Assembly: GCA_028278625.1 (NCBI GenBank)
Contig: JANQDY010000089.1
Span: 210,023 to 274,022 of the forward strand
Source: Thermodesulfobacteriota bacterium
GTDB lineage: Bacteria > Desulfobacterota > DSM-4660 > Desulfatiglandales > Desulfatiglandaceae
Direction of reading: 5' to 3'
Length of the DNA: 64,000 bases
Shown here: positions 33,518 to 42,280 of the stretch, in pieces
Layout: each line of letters starts with the position of its first letter
How positions within the stretch are numbered: position 1 is the stretch's first letter
Position numbers and translations under genes: made by a program
Notes under the pieces: generated by a model
What the model was told of the DNA's origin: nothing
What the model saw: the letters and a program-made list of their open reading frames with translations, nothing else
Databases searched by the model: none

Positions 33518-34612
33518 GTGAATCAGCGGATCGCTTTTGTGGATGACGAGGCAGTGGTCCTCAAAATGTTGCGCCGGATTTTTGAAAATGATCCCTTTGA
33601 CGTCTTTACCTTTGAAAAGCCCTCTCTGGCGATGGCGGCAATGGAGGAGGAACCCTTTTGCGTGGTGGTATCAGACCAGATGATGCCGGAAATGGACGGC
33701 ACGGACTTCCTTGCGCAGGTGCGGTCCAGATGGCCGGATACTGTCCGCATTCTGATGACCGGATATGTGGAGACGGAAACGGTCATCAGGGCCATCAATG
33801 AAGGGAGTGTTTTTCGCTTTGTCGGCAAGCCGTGGGAAAATCCTGAATTGAAAAAGATCGTAAACGACGCCATGGATCAGCACCGGCTCGTGGTCGAGCA
33901 CCGCGAGTTGACGAGATTGACCGAAGAACAGAACAAGGAATTGATTGAACTGAACCAGGGCCTTGAAAGGAGGGTCCGGGAGCGAACGGAGCAACTGCGA
34001 AAAAATGAGGAAGAGCTGAAGAATACCCTGACCAAATTGCGCCGTTCACTGGAAGCCACCATTCAGGCACTGGCATTGACCGCCGAAGCCCGGGACCCCT
34101 ATACGGCGGGGCATCAGCGTCGTGTTGCCGATTTGTCCCGGGCCATCGCGCAGAAAATGAACCTTTCCCAGGATGTGGTGGACGGCGTTCGAATGGCAGG
34201 CTCAATTCATGATCTGGGGAAGATTTATGTCCCTTCGGAGATTCTGAACAAACCGGGCAAGATCAGGGAAAACGAGTTTGAATTGGTGAAATCCCATCCC
34301 GACGTGGGTTACGAGATTCTGCAAACCATCAATTTTCCCTGGCCCGTGGCCGACATCGAACTCCAGCACCATGAGCGAATGGACGGTTCAGGGTATCCCA
34401 AAGGGCTTAAAGGGGAGGAAATACTTCTGGAAGCCAGGATTGTGGCGGTTGCCGATGTTGTGGAAAGCATGTCTTCACACCGGCCTTATCGCCCCGCACT
34501 GGGTATTGAAAAAGCCCTTGAGGAGATACGGGCCGGGCGAGGCACCCTTTTTGATGCATCGGTCGTGGATGCCTGCCTGTCGATTTTCGAAGAGGGCGAC
34601 TATCATTTCTGA
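33518..34612 (+). CDS. Response regulator with HD-GYP cyclic-di-GMP phosphodiesterase domain
   Basis: A 364-residue cytoplasmic protein: receiver domain at residues 1-120 (acidic FVDDE, phospho-acceptor Asp53 in VVVSDQMMPEMDG), a coiled-coil linker (EEQNKELIELNQGLERRVRERTEQLRKNEEELKN), then an HD-GYP domain with SIHDLGKIYVP, HPDVGYEIL and HHERMDGSGYPKGLKGEEI, all key metal and GYP residues present. It probably hydrolyses c-di-GMP when phosphorylated. The gene starts with GTG at 33518. No histidine kinase is adjacent. It converges with the serine hydrolase gene, with three bases between their stops. Confidence 0.94.
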   Translation: MNQRIAFVDDEAVVLKMLRRIFENDPFDVFTFEKPSLAMAAMEEEPFCVVVSDQMMPEMDGTDFLAQVRSRWPDTVRILMTGYVETETVIRAINEGSVFRFVGKPWENPELKKIVNDAMDQHRLVVEHRELTRLTEEQNKELIELNQGLERRVRERTEQLRKNEEELKNTLTKLRRSLEATIQALALTAEARDPYTAGHQRRVADLSRAIAQKMNLSQDVVDGVRMAGSIHDLGKIYVPSEILNKPGKIRENEFELVKSHPDVGYEILQTINFPWPVADIELQHHERMDGSGYPKGLKGEEILLEARIVAVADVVESMSSHRPYRPALGIEKALEEIRAGRGTLFDASVVDACLSIFEEGDYHF

Positions 34613-34615
34613 ACA

Positions 34616-35626
34616 TCACTGTTTCATGAAATAGTCACACACGTCCCGGGATACATTTCGAATGAATGTGCCTTTGGATTTTCCGGTGATGAAGACCGTC
34701 AGGACAAATTCACGGCCATTGGGGAGCCGCACGATGCCGGCGTCGTGAAATGTGTCGGATGTGGTGCCGGTTTTTGAAAAGACTTTCGCGCCTTTTGGCA
34801 CGCCTCCGGCGATGCGCATGCGCTGATATGACTGCTTCCGAACGTCTCGCACCATCAGCTTTCGCATTTCTTCACTGCTCTTGGGGCTGACCAGTGCATC
34901 GGCGGCCAGAATCTGAAGAAAGCGTGCAGCGGCCACCGCCGTCATGGTGTTTCGATTCACCCAGGGGCCTTCCGGTTTCCCCCCCCTTAGAAACTGCTTT
35001 TCCCCCGGCGGTATGGGGCTGCCCCAGGTTTTCTGGCAGGCGTTGATCTGTTCGATGCCAAGGGACTGCAGCCAGCGGTTACAGGCATTCCGTTTTTGGG
35101 AAAAAACGCTGTAGTCGTCGGTTGATCTCTTTTGTCCCCCGCAGGTTCCGCTCCAAAGATCCACGATCCAGGCCGTTGCCGTGTTACTGGATGGGTGTAT
35201 CATCTGGTAGAGCTTTCTATAAACCTCGGGCGTGATTTGGAGCGCTCCCTCTTCGGCCATCTGATAGACGTAGCCCATATATACCATCTTGATGACACTT
35301 GAGGGGTAAAACGGTTCATAGCCGTTATACTCCGCCAGCAGCGGCTCATTGGGATTTGAAAGGTCGATGAGTGCCACATGGGCGTTTTGGGATTTGAGGC
35401 CCGGTTGTTTTTTGAGGTTTCGGGAGACGATTTGATTCAGTACCCCCTGAAGCTGTTCTGAAAAAGCCGGCTCTGGCGGTCGTGGAGCAGGCTGTTCTGA
35501 AAGGGCGTCTCCATGAATGATGACATGCAAAAAGCACGTGATCAGAAGGATCACCGCCCACCGAGTGTCCCGGCGGGATTTCCCTGTTTCTTTGATGGGC
35601 CTTGGCGCTCTATGGAATTGCCGCAT
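34616..35626 (-). CDS. Class A beta-lactamase-fold serine hydrolase, exported
   Basis: A 336-residue serine hydrolase of the penicillin-binding/class A beta-lactamase superfamily. An N-terminal signal anchor (AVILLITCFLHVIIHGD, residues 24-40) precedes the domain. Motifs: SxxK as S110-V-I-K in YPSSVIKMVYMGYV, an SxN-like SSNTATAW, and KTGTTSDTFHDAGIV for the KTG box. A conserved class A omega-loop ExxLN was not recognised, so it may be a D,D-peptidase or esterase-like protein rather than a true beta-lactamase; antibiotic resistance should not be assumed. It stands alone and faces the HD-GYP gene. Confidence 0.8.
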   Translation of the reverse strand: MRQFHRAPRPIKETGKSRRDTRWAVILLITCFLHVIIHGDALSEQPAPRPPEPAFSEQLQGVLNQIVSRNLKKQPGLKSQNAHVALIDLSNPNEPLLAEYNGYEPFYPSSVIKMVYMGYVYQMAEEGALQITPEVYRKLYQMIHPSSNTATAWIVDLWSGTCGGQKRSTDDYSVFSQKRNACNRWLQSLGIEQINACQKTWGSPIPPGEKQFLRGGKPEGPWVNRNTMTAVAAARFLQILAADALVSPKSSEEMRKLMVRDVRKQSYQRMRIAGGVPKGAKVFSKTGTTSDTFHDAGIVRLPNGREFVLTVFITGKSKGTFIRNVSRDVCDYFMKQ

Positions 35627-35794
35627 GAAATTTTACCATTTTTTGTTTTTCATACTCTTAACATCCTCTGATGGTGATTTCAAGTCAGATGATCATTGGT
35701 GCCCCATCAATGGCTCAGAAAAAATGGATTGACCTCCGGCCAGGAAAATGTTTAATCTTTCGATAAAATGAATTCCGAGGGAGAGGAAATCCAT

Positions 35795-36244
35795 ATGAAG
35801 AAATGCTTCGGCATCTATTGCCGATTAATCGTTATCGCTGTTTTAATAATTGGTTTTCACGGTTGTTCCGATGATAAAGTTTCCAAAGACGTTGGTGCCA
35901 TCAAATCGAGGCTTGAACAAATAGAAGACAGGCTGGCAAGTATTGAAAAATCTTCCAAAAGGGTGGGGCATCTGGAAGTTGAGTTTCAGAAACTTCAGCA
36001 ATCCATGGAAGCCTGGGAAAGGGCCATTACCGCAAGGCTTGCTCCGGTTTCAAAGAAGAAAACCGTATCTCGAAACAAAAAGGCGGAAGCGCCGGGTAAG
36101 ACCAAAACCTATGTGGTTGAGCGCGGGGATAGTCTCTTTCGTATCGCCCAAAAACACAACATGACCGTCGATCAACTCTGTCAACTCAACAAAATCGGGA
36201 AGAATACGGTTTTGCATCCGGGGGCAAAACTCCTTGTATACTGA
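35795..36244 (+). CDS. LysM-domain lipoprotein with coiled coil
   Basis: A 149-residue probable lipoprotein. The N-terminus has a hydrophobic segment ending at FHGC, so Cys at about residue 24 could be lipidated; the lipobox is only an approximate match. Next comes a charged coiled coil (GAIKSRLEQIEDRLASIEKSSKRVGHLEVEF), a basic linker, and a C-terminal LysM domain (TYVVERGDSLFRIAQKHNMTVDQLCQLNKI) that binds peptidoglycan glycan. ATG 35795 follows GGGAGAGGAAA and is preferred over 35768. It probably tethers the outer or inner membrane to the wall. The two following genes encode membrane proteins. Confidence 0.82.
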   Translation: MKKCFGIYCRLIVIAVLIIGFHGCSDDKVSKDVGAIKSRLEQIEDRLASIEKSSKRVGHLEVEFQKLQQSMEAWERAITARLAPVSKKKTVSRNKKAEAPGKTKTYVVERGDSLFRIAQKHNMTVDQLCQLNKIGKNTVLHPGAKLLVY

Positions 36245-36300
36245 TTGAATCCGTGTAGTGCCCTTTTGGATGCCGATTTGTTGGGTGTTGGAGAAAAACC

Positions 36301-36936
36301 ATGAAAAGGGGGATACCCATGGATGAGGTTGATGTCAAGTTTGGTGAATGGATTGAGAAGGGGTTTGGCCTGTACAAGGAAAATTTCGGTATACTTGTCC
36401 TGACGTCGCTGATTGCCGTCATCATCAGCGCCGCGACGGTTGGGATACTTGCGGGACCCATGGCCGCCGGTATTATTCTCATCGTCTTTCAATTGTTGGA
36501 ACGGAGGGAACCTCAACCGGAAGTGGGAACACTTTTCAAAGGGTTCGACTTCTTTCTGAACAGTTTCCTCTTTTTTGTCATTTGGGGGATCGCCATCTTC
36601 ATCGCAAGCCTTGTTTTAGGGCTCGTGCCCTGCATCGGCCAACTGGCGTCCCTCTTTGTCGTTTTCGTGGCCCATGCCCTCCTGATGTTCGGCTTTTTTC
36701 TGATCGTAGACAGGAATATGGAGTTCTGGCCCGCTTCAGTTGAGAGTTTCAACATGGTAAAGCGGAACTTCTGGCCTTTCTTGGGGTTCTCCATCGTGTG
36801 CAATATCATCGGGAGCATCGGGGCAGTGGCCTGCGGTATCGGCATTGTTTTCACGCTCCCCATTCAGGTGTGCATTCTGATGGTCGCATACAGGGACGTA
36901 TTCGGCGGCCAATCGGTTGAGGCCGTGGATTCCTGA
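36301..36936 (+). CDS. Integral membrane protein, function unknown
   Basis: A 211-residue protein with about five to six hydrophobic helices (for example FGILVLTSLIAVIISAATVGILAGPMAAGIILIVF, FFVIWGIAIFIASLVLGLVP, LFVVFVAHALLMFGFFLIV, and FSIVCNIIGSIGAVACGIGIVF in part), preceded by an amphipathic start KFGEWIEKGFGLYKENFG. The repeated helix pattern and the phrase NMVKRNFWPFLGF recall DUF975-like or glycerophosphoryl-diester-type membrane domains. ATG 36301 and ATG 36319 both have possible ribosome sites. It is followed after 9 nt by another membrane protein gene, so they are probably cotranscribed. No function can be assigned. Confidence 0.75.
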   Translation: MKRGIPMDEVDVKFGEWIEKGFGLYKENFGILVLTSLIAVIISAATVGILAGPMAAGIILIVFQLLERREPQPEVGTLFKGFDFFLNSFLFFVIWGIAIFIASLVLGLVPCIGQLASLFVVFVAHALLMFGFFLIVDRNMEFWPASVESFNMVKRNFWPFLGFSIVCNIIGSIGAVACGIGIVFTLPIQVCILMVAYRDVFGGQSVEAVDS

Positions 36937-36945
36937 TCAACTGCA

Positions 36946-37413
36946 ATGAATATCAGGGCCATACAATACAGCCCCGAAAGTGAAAAACACCGGTATCCAA
37001 GATGGTCAAGACCGGATTCATACTGGGATGTGGTTGTGGTGCATCTGCCTTTTGCCCTGGCGGCCGCTCTGATGCTTTTCGTGCCGGTGTGGGCGAACCT
37101 TCAGTCTCTACCCCTTATCAAATGCACTTTTCTCCGCTTGACCGGTCTTTCCTGTCCCTTTTGCGGGTTCACCCGTTCCCTGTGGGCGATTTCTTCAGGT
37201 GACTGGCATTTCGCGCTGTATTACTGTCCCTTATCTTTGGGGCTGTATGCGGTGGCGGCCCTCTTTTTTATCTGGCACACGACTGCACTGCTAATGGGGA
37301 TCAAGTTGGCCTCCGGGATCTACCGCCTTCTCACATCGAACCGTTTGTGGTGGACGGTGGCCGTCCTGTTTTTGCTGAATTGGATATATCGCATTGCATA
37401 TGGCTTGACCTAG
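36946..37413 (+). CDS. DUF2752-family membrane protein
   Basis: A 155-residue membrane protein with three hydrophobic helices (FALAAALMLFVPV, LGLYAVAALFFIWHTTALL, WTVAVLFLLNWIY). The segment LTGLSCPFCGFTRSLWAISSGDW has the CPxCGxTRS motif that defines DUF2752. The charged N-terminus (about 30 residues) is longer than usual, and the ATG at 36946 has no evident ribosome site, so translation may be coupled to the gene ending 9 nt upstream. The role of the family is unknown; the paired cysteines could bind a metal or be redox active. Confidence 0.82.
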   Translation: MNIRAIQYSPESEKHRYPRWSRPDSYWDVVVVHLPFALAAALMLFVPVWANLQSLPLIKCTFLRLTGLSCPFCGFTRSLWAISSGDWHFALYYCPLSLGLYAVAALFFIWHTTALLMGIKLASGIYRLLTSNRLWWTVAVLFLLNWIYRIAYGLT

Positions 37414-37447
37414 AAGACGCTTAAAATCATTTGGAGCGCTAATACCG

Positions 37448-38683
37448 ATGGATGAGAAAATGAATCAAAATAATCCGCTGCCAAGGCCCCTTGAAGGGAT
37501 CCGCGTGGTGGAATACGGCCTTTTTCATGCGGGGCCGGGGGGCGGCGCCATTCTGGGGGATCTTGGCGCGGAAGTCATTAAGATTGAGTCAAAAAAAGGC
37601 GATCCCGAACGGCACTGGGCAAGCCTGGGAAACCTGGACCTCACACTCCCGGGCGGTGAAAGTGTCGTGTTTCAGGCATCGAACCGCGGCAAAAAGGGTG
37701 TTGGATTGGATATTAAATCCAAGGCGGGGCGAGAGGTCTTTCATGCGCTCATTAAAGGCGCCGATGTTTTTTTGACCAATCTTCGAAAGAGCAGCAAAGC
37801 CAAATTGGAGATTGATTACGCGTCTCTTGCTTCCGTGAACCCGAAACTGATTCACGCCAATGTCTCGGGATTTGGCCCTGAGGGGCCCATGAGCGATCTG
37901 GGGGCTTTTGATCCCATGGGTCTGGCCCGTTCTGGAATGATGTTTGTTTCGGGCACCGGCAAGCCGCTTTTGATGCACATCGGTATCCTGGACCAGGCCA
38001 CTTCCATGACCCTGAGTCACGCCATTATTACCGCCCTTTTCGTTCGTGAGCGAAGAGGCGTGGGTCAGGAAATCCATGTCTCTCTTTTTGGAACGGCCCA
38101 ATGGCTGATGCATCCCACATTGATGATCGGAAATCTCCTTTCCGTTGAGCCGGTTGTGCACCATGATCGAAATGTCCATTCCCCCCTGCGGAATTTTTTC
38201 CGTTGCAGTGACGGCAGGTGGATTATCGGCACGCATCATCCGGAGGAAAAGTACTGGGATAGATTCTGTGAGGCCACGGGACAGTTCCAACTGACGAAAG
38301 ATCCCCGGTACGTCACCCTTGAGTCAAGGGCCGCCAACAATAAAGCCCTGATTGAACACTTTGACACGGTTTTCGCCACAAAAAGCCGGGACGAGTGGAT
38401 GGACATATTCCTTGCCCGGGGACTGATGTTCTGTTCCATTCAACATGCAAGTGAAATCAAGGACGATCCACAGGCCCTTGCCAATGGATACATGGTGGAG
38501 TTTCTAGACACCGATCTCGGAAAAGTCAAGATTCCGGGCTACCCGGTTCATTTCAGTGAATGCACCGCCGGAACCCGCACCCTGGCACCGAAACTGGGGG
38601 AGCATACGGTTTTGGTGTTAAGGGAAAACGGGTATTCGAAATCCGAGATCCAAGAATTGATGGCAGTGGGAGCGGTTTTCTAA
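37448..38683 (+). CDS. CaiB/BaiF family (class III) CoA-transferase
   Basis: A 411-residue family III CoA-transferase. N-terminal GIRVVEYGLFHAGPGGGAILGDLGAEVIKIE, the conserved NRGKKGVGLDIKSKAGRE, and MHIGILDQATSMTLSHAI, where the Asp is in the position of the catalytic aspartate, fit the family; the C-terminal TLAPKLGEHTVLVLRENGYS is also typical. It shares the fold with the transferase at 11232-12449 but is clearly divergent, so it is not a recent copy. No catabolic partner genes are adjacent; it lies between membrane protein genes and the TetR-RND operon. Substrate unknown. Confidence 0.9.
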   Translation: MDEKMNQNNPLPRPLEGIRVVEYGLFHAGPGGGAILGDLGAEVIKIESKKGDPERHWASLGNLDLTLPGGESVVFQASNRGKKGVGLDIKSKAGREVFHALIKGADVFLTNLRKSSKAKLEIDYASLASVNPKLIHANVSGFGPEGPMSDLGAFDPMGLARSGMMFVSGTGKPLLMHIGILDQATSMTLSHAIITALFVRERRGVGQEIHVSLFGTAQWLMHPTLMIGNLLSVEPVVHHDRNVHSPLRNFFRCSDGRWIIGTHHPEEKYWDRFCEATGQFQLTKDPRYVTLESRAANNKALIEHFDTVFATKSRDEWMDIFLARGLMFCSIQHASEIKDDPQALANGYMVEFLDTDLGKVKIPGYPVHFSECTAGTRTLAPKLGEHTVLVLRENGYSKSEIQELMAVGAVF

Positions 38684-38837
38684 GGTTTTCCGTTCTCCGG
38701 TATGCTTACCCTTTTCTCCCAAAAAAATAGAAACATCTCAGGAAAAAGATGTAACCAAAAGACCGTTCTCTTCGATATCTTCCATAGCACAGACCGCTGA
38801 CGTTATAAAAACTTTCCGGAAAGAGAGGAAAAGGCCC

Positions 38838-38866
38838 TTGACATTAAAACATTTGTTTCATACATA
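38838..38866 (+). promoter_or_regulatory. Candidate promoter of the TetR-RND operon
   Basis: TTGACA (38838-38843), 17 bp, then TACATA (38861-38866). The -10 box is weak but lies inside the perfect inverted repeat at 38855-38880, as expected for a promoter blocked by a TetR repressor. Confidence 0.5.
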
Positions 38867-38880
38867 TGTTTGTATGAAAC
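38855..38880. promoter_or_regulatory. TetR operator (perfect 10-bp arms)
   Basis: GTTTCATACA and TGTATGAAAC are exact reverse complements around the 6-bp spacer TATGTT. The site overlaps the putative -10 region and ends 13 bp before the TetR start codon, a standard autoregulatory layout. Confidence 0.8.
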
Positions 38881-38893
38881 GGAGGTTTGAAAT

Positions 38894-39547
38894 TTGGCCT
38901 ACCCAACCAATCCCAGCATTTTAAAGGATCGGATCCTCTACGAAGCCGAAGGGCTTTTTGCGGAACGGGGCTTTTATGCGGTCACTGTAAGAGAAATCAC
39001 CAGAGCGGCCCGTTGCAATCTGGCTGCGGTGAATTATCATTTCGGAAATAAGAAGAACCTTTATATGGAGGTTTTCAAATGCCGTTGGAAGCCCAGGGCC
39101 AAACGGATCCAGGAGCGCTTTGAGAGCATTCTCGGGTCCCAGGAGGAGTTGACTTTGAAAGGCGTTGTGCGGTCCCTGGCCGAAGCCTTTATCAAAGGCC
39201 CCCTATCCGATGAGGAACGGCTGCGCCACTCACAATTAATGATACGGGAAATGGCCAGACCCACGGAAGCATTTGAATTGGCGGTAAGAGACGTCGTCGG
39301 ACCGTTTCAAAAAAGGTTTGCGGAGTTGATACACCCTTTCATGGCAGCGGATATCGGGAAGTTGGATTTGTTGCTCTCTGTCCAGAGCATCGTCAGTATG
39401 ATTATCCATTTTAATTTCAGCAGAAACCCTGTGATGCGAATAACCGGCATGGAATATAATGACCATTTTAAGGACCAGTTGGTTGAGCATGTGGTAAAGT
39501 TCAGTATGAACGGGTTGAATGGTTCGGGGAAAGGGGTTTCAACATGA
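38894..39547 (+). CDS. TetR-family transcriptional repressor
   Basis: A 217-residue TetR/AcrR regulator. The DNA-binding domain is DRILYEAEGLFAERGFYAVTVREITRAARCNLAAVNYHFGNKKNLYMEVF, matching the TetR helix-turn-helix with the YHFGxK recognition end; the C-terminal effector domain resembles DUF1956/CerR-like proteins. It starts with TTG at 38894, seven bases after a GGAGG ribosome site. A perfect palindrome lies on the promoter just upstream. The stop overlaps the start of the outer-membrane factor gene by 4 nt (ATGA), so it is part of the RND efflux operon it most likely represses. Confidence 0.93.
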   Translation: MAYPTNPSILKDRILYEAEGLFAERGFYAVTVREITRAARCNLAAVNYHFGNKKNLYMEVFKCRWKPRAKRIQERFESILGSQEELTLKGVVRSLAEAFIKGPLSDEERLRHSQLMIREMARPTEAFELAVRDVVGPFQKRFAELIHPFMAADIGKLDLLLSVQSIVSMIIHFNFSRNPVMRITGMEYNDHFKDQLVEHVVKFSMNGLNGSGKGVST

Positions 39548-41010
39548 AACCTTTGAGAATCCTTTTCCTAGTGCTCCCGCTCATCAGCTTGTGGGCAGCC
39601 GGCTGCATGAAGATGGGTCCGGATTTCAAAAAGCCGGATCTCAAGCTCTCTGAGCCCGAGCAGTTCCAATATGCGCCCAAGAAGGCGGTTGCCGAAATAC
39701 CGGAGGATCGATGGTGGGAGGTCTTTGGCGATCCGGAAATCAACCTTTTGGCGGAAAAGGTTCTCAAAAACAACCCGGATCTTCAGCAGGCGGCGGCCCG
39801 AATTCTGGAATTGCAGTACCAGGTGGTCCAGACCCGGGCGGACCGTTTTCCCTCCCTGGGAGTGCAGGCCAGCGTGCAAAGACAGCACGAACCGGAAACT
39901 TATTTTGGGTCCACCATTCCGGTGGGGGGAACCACGGATCAATACGCCTTTTCTTTTCCGGCCTCCTACGAGCTGGACCTGTGGGGCAAATATGCAAGGG
40001 CGGAAGAAGCCTCACGTGCCCAATTGCTGCAAGAGGAAGAAAACCGCCTGACCCTTTCACAGGGCCTGGTGGCTGAAGCCGTCAGCCTTTATCTTCAGAT
40101 TCAGTCCCTTGAACGGCGGATTCAGATTACCCTTCAGAGCCTGAAGAATTATGAAGACAGCGTTGCCTTTGTGGAGCGCCGTTACGAAAAAGGACTCACC
40201 AGCATACTGGACCTTCGGCAGGCCCGAAGGACATTGAACCAGGCCAAGGGGAATCTCCCGCAGCTGAGGCAGGAACTGGGGGCTGCCCAGCAGGCCCTTT
40301 CGGTGATTCTGGGAGAATACCCCAAAACCCACAAGCCCAAGGAGCAGCCGGAAGACTATTACAAGAAGCTTAAGCCCATACCGCCCGGGTTGCCCAGCCA
40401 ACTGCTGTTGCGACGGCCGGATATCCGGGCCGCGGAAGCGCAGTTACAGGGCTTAAATGCCCAGATCGGCGTGGCCAAGGCCAGTCGCTTTCCCAGCATT
40501 AGTCTCACGGGCAGTTACGGGTATGCAAGTGAGGAGTTATCAAACCTTTTTCAGCCCGGCGCCATCTGGAGCGTTGCCGCTGGCCTGGCCCAGCCGCTTT
40601 TCGATGCCGGTCGTTTAAAGGCCAATCAAAGGGCCGCGGAAGCAAGATATGAACAAGGTGTTGCCGCATACCGGAAGGCCGTCCTTGAGGCGTTCAGAGA
40701 GGTGGAAAACGCGCTTTTGACCCGAAAAAAACAGATTGAACGCCGGGAGGATGTGTTGAGCTTCGTGGTGGAAGCCCGGGCCACGCAGCGGGTGGCTGAA
40801 ACCCGCTACATGCGCGGTCTGGTGGATTACCTGACGGTGCTGAATGCCCAGCAGACGCGCTTTCAGGCCGAGGATCAATTGCTGCGGGTGGAGCTTACGA
40901 TCCTGGCCAACCGCGTCACCCTCCATCGGGCATTGGGGGGCGGTTGGGCGGTTTTGCCCAAGGTCAAGGGGAAAGAGACGGAAGGTTTCAAATCTTACAC
41001 CATATGGTAA
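39544..41010 (+). CDS. RND efflux outer-membrane lipoprotein, NodT/OprM family
   Basis: A 488-residue outer-membrane channel subunit. The signal peptide ends in the lipobox WAAGC (Cys near residue 21). Two TolC-like outer membrane efflux repeats follow, marked by NPDLQQAAARILELQYQVVQTRADRFPSLGVQ and later RRPDIRAAEAQLQGLNAQIGVAKASRFPSISLTG, both preceding the helical barrel, and RVAETRYMRGLVDYLTVLNAQQTRFQAEDQLL. It forms the exit duct of the tripartite pump encoded by the next two genes. The 4-nt overlap with tetR indicates coupled translation. Confidence 0.95.
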   Translation: MKPLRILFLVLPLISLWAAGCMKMGPDFKKPDLKLSEPEQFQYAPKKAVAEIPEDRWWEVFGDPEINLLAEKVLKNNPDLQQAAARILELQYQVVQTRADRFPSLGVQASVQRQHEPETYFGSTIPVGGTTDQYAFSFPASYELDLWGKYARAEEASRAQLLQEEENRLTLSQGLVAEAVSLYLQIQSLERRIQITLQSLKNYEDSVAFVERRYEKGLTSILDLRQARRTLNQAKGNLPQLRQELGAAQQALSVILGEYPKTHKPKEQPEDYYKKLKPIPPGLPSQLLLRRPDIRAAEAQLQGLNAQIGVAKASRFPSISLTGSYGYASEELSNLFQPGAIWSVAAGLAQPLFDAGRLKANQRAAEARYEQGVAAYRKAVLEAFREVENALLTRKKQIERREDVLSFVVEARATQRVAETRYMRGLVDYLTVLNAQQTRFQAEDQLLRVELTILANRVTLHRALGGGWAVLPKVKGKETEGFKSYTIW

Positions 41011-41089
41011 CCGAGAAATGAACCAATGTAACGTTGGGTGGCAGAGGCATCTATCAACAAATTCCCTATGAAACCATGAGTGGCGCATT

Positions 41090-42280
41090 ATGAGCAAAAG
41101 AGGAAAAAGAACTATTCAGGTGCTTTTTACGATCCTTTTGATCGCCGCGGGCGCTTTCGGGATGATCAAACTGACCGAAAGCAAACCGCAGATGAAGAAG
41201 CGAAAAACCGTTGCACCGGTTCCCATGGTGCGAACCATGGTGGTCCAAACGGCTTCAAAAGCCATGATCATTCGTGGGGAAGGTACGGTGAAGCCGGTCA
41301 GCGAAATCGATCTGGCACCTCAAGTGAGCGGAAAGGTGGTTTTTCTCTCATCCGCCATGATCAATGGCGGTGCTTTTAAAAAAGGAGACACCCTGCTGCG
41401 TATCGAGCCCGAGGATTACCGGCTGGCGGTGATTCTTCAGACATCGAAAGTCAAGAACGCGCAAAGCCTGCTCCGTCTCGCCGAGGAAGAGACCGAGGCG
41501 GCCAAGGAAGAATGGGAGCAACTCTACCTTGACGATGGCAAAGAGCGGAGAGATCCCCCGCCCTTGGTGTTGAAGCAGCCGCAACTGGAGGCGGCCAAGG
41601 CCAAGCTTGCGGCGGACAAGGCAGATCTCAGAAATGCACAGTTGGCCCTGGAACGGACCGAAATTAAAGCCCCGTTCAATGGGCGGGTGGAGATGGAAGA
41701 CGTGGGTCTCGGACAGTATGTGCGTGCCGGGGAAGAACTGGGAACCCTCTTTTCAACGGACGTGGCTGAAATCGTGGTTCCCCTGGAAGATGAAAGCCTT
41801 TATTGGTTTCATGTTCCGGGCTTTACGCCGGGCCATGGCCCCGGTGCCGAAGCAACCATCCTTGCCAGGGTGGCGGGGCGGTCCTGCTCATGGAAGGGCC
41901 GCGTGGTGCGCGCCCAAGGGAAGATGGATGAGAGGACACGGATGGTCCGCGTGGTGGTGAGAGTCGAAAAGCCATATGCCTCAAAACCGCCACTGGCTGT
42001 GGGACTCTTTGTAAAGGTCGAAATAGCGGGAAGGGAAATTCCCGATCTGGCGGTGATTCCCCGAAAAGCGCTTCACCAGGGAGATACGGTATGGGTGATC
42101 GATCCGGCCACGGACCGGCTCCATTATCGCAAAGTAGATGTGGCGAGAATAGAGGGTGAACAGGCACAGATCCAGGGTGGACTGAAAAGCGGGGACGTAG
42201 TGGTCATATCTCCCCTCAAAGCCGTGACCGACGGGATGGTTGTCCGCCCGGTACCGCAAAGGGAGGAAGAGCAGGGATGA
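41090..42280 (+). CDS. RND efflux periplasmic adaptor (membrane fusion protein)
   Basis: A 396-residue membrane fusion protein. An N-terminal membrane helix (TIQVLFTILLIAAGAFGMI) is followed by the biotinyl-lipoyl-like barrel (GEGTVKPVSEIDLAPQVSGKVVFLSSAMINGGAFKKGDTLLRIEPEDY), a helical hairpin (KNAQSLLRLAEEETEAAKEEWEQ) and the second lipoyl half (RTEIKAPFNGRVEMEDVGLGQYVRAGEELGTLF), then the beta-barrel and membrane-proximal domains. It joins the inner-membrane pump to the outer-membrane channel. It ends inside the start of the permease gene (4-nt overlap). Confidence 0.95.
   Translation: MSKRGKRTIQVLFTILLIAAGAFGMIKLTESKPQMKKRKTVAPVPMVRTMVVQTASKAMIIRGEGTVKPVSEIDLAPQVSGKVVFLSSAMINGGAFKKGDTLLRIEPEDYRLAVILQTSKVKNAQSLLRLAEEETEAAKEEWEQLYLDDGKERRDPPPLVLKQPQLEAAKAKLAADKADLRNAQLALERTEIKAPFNGRVEMEDVGLGQYVRAGEELGTLFSTDVAEIVVPLEDESLYWFHVPGFTPGHGPGAEATILARVAGRSCSWKGRVVRAQGKMDERTRMVRVVVRVEKPYASKPPLAVGLFVKVEIAGREIPDLAVIPRKALHQGDTVWVIDPATDRLHYRKVDVARIEGEQAQIQGGLKSGDVVVISPLKAVTDGMVVRPVPQREEEQG

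Noticed and set aside
34616..35626. A reading of the serine hydrolase as an antibiotic-resistance beta-lactamase
   Set aside because: SxxK and KTG are present but the class A omega-loop glutamate motif was not found, and no resistance context exists, so the general fold name is used.
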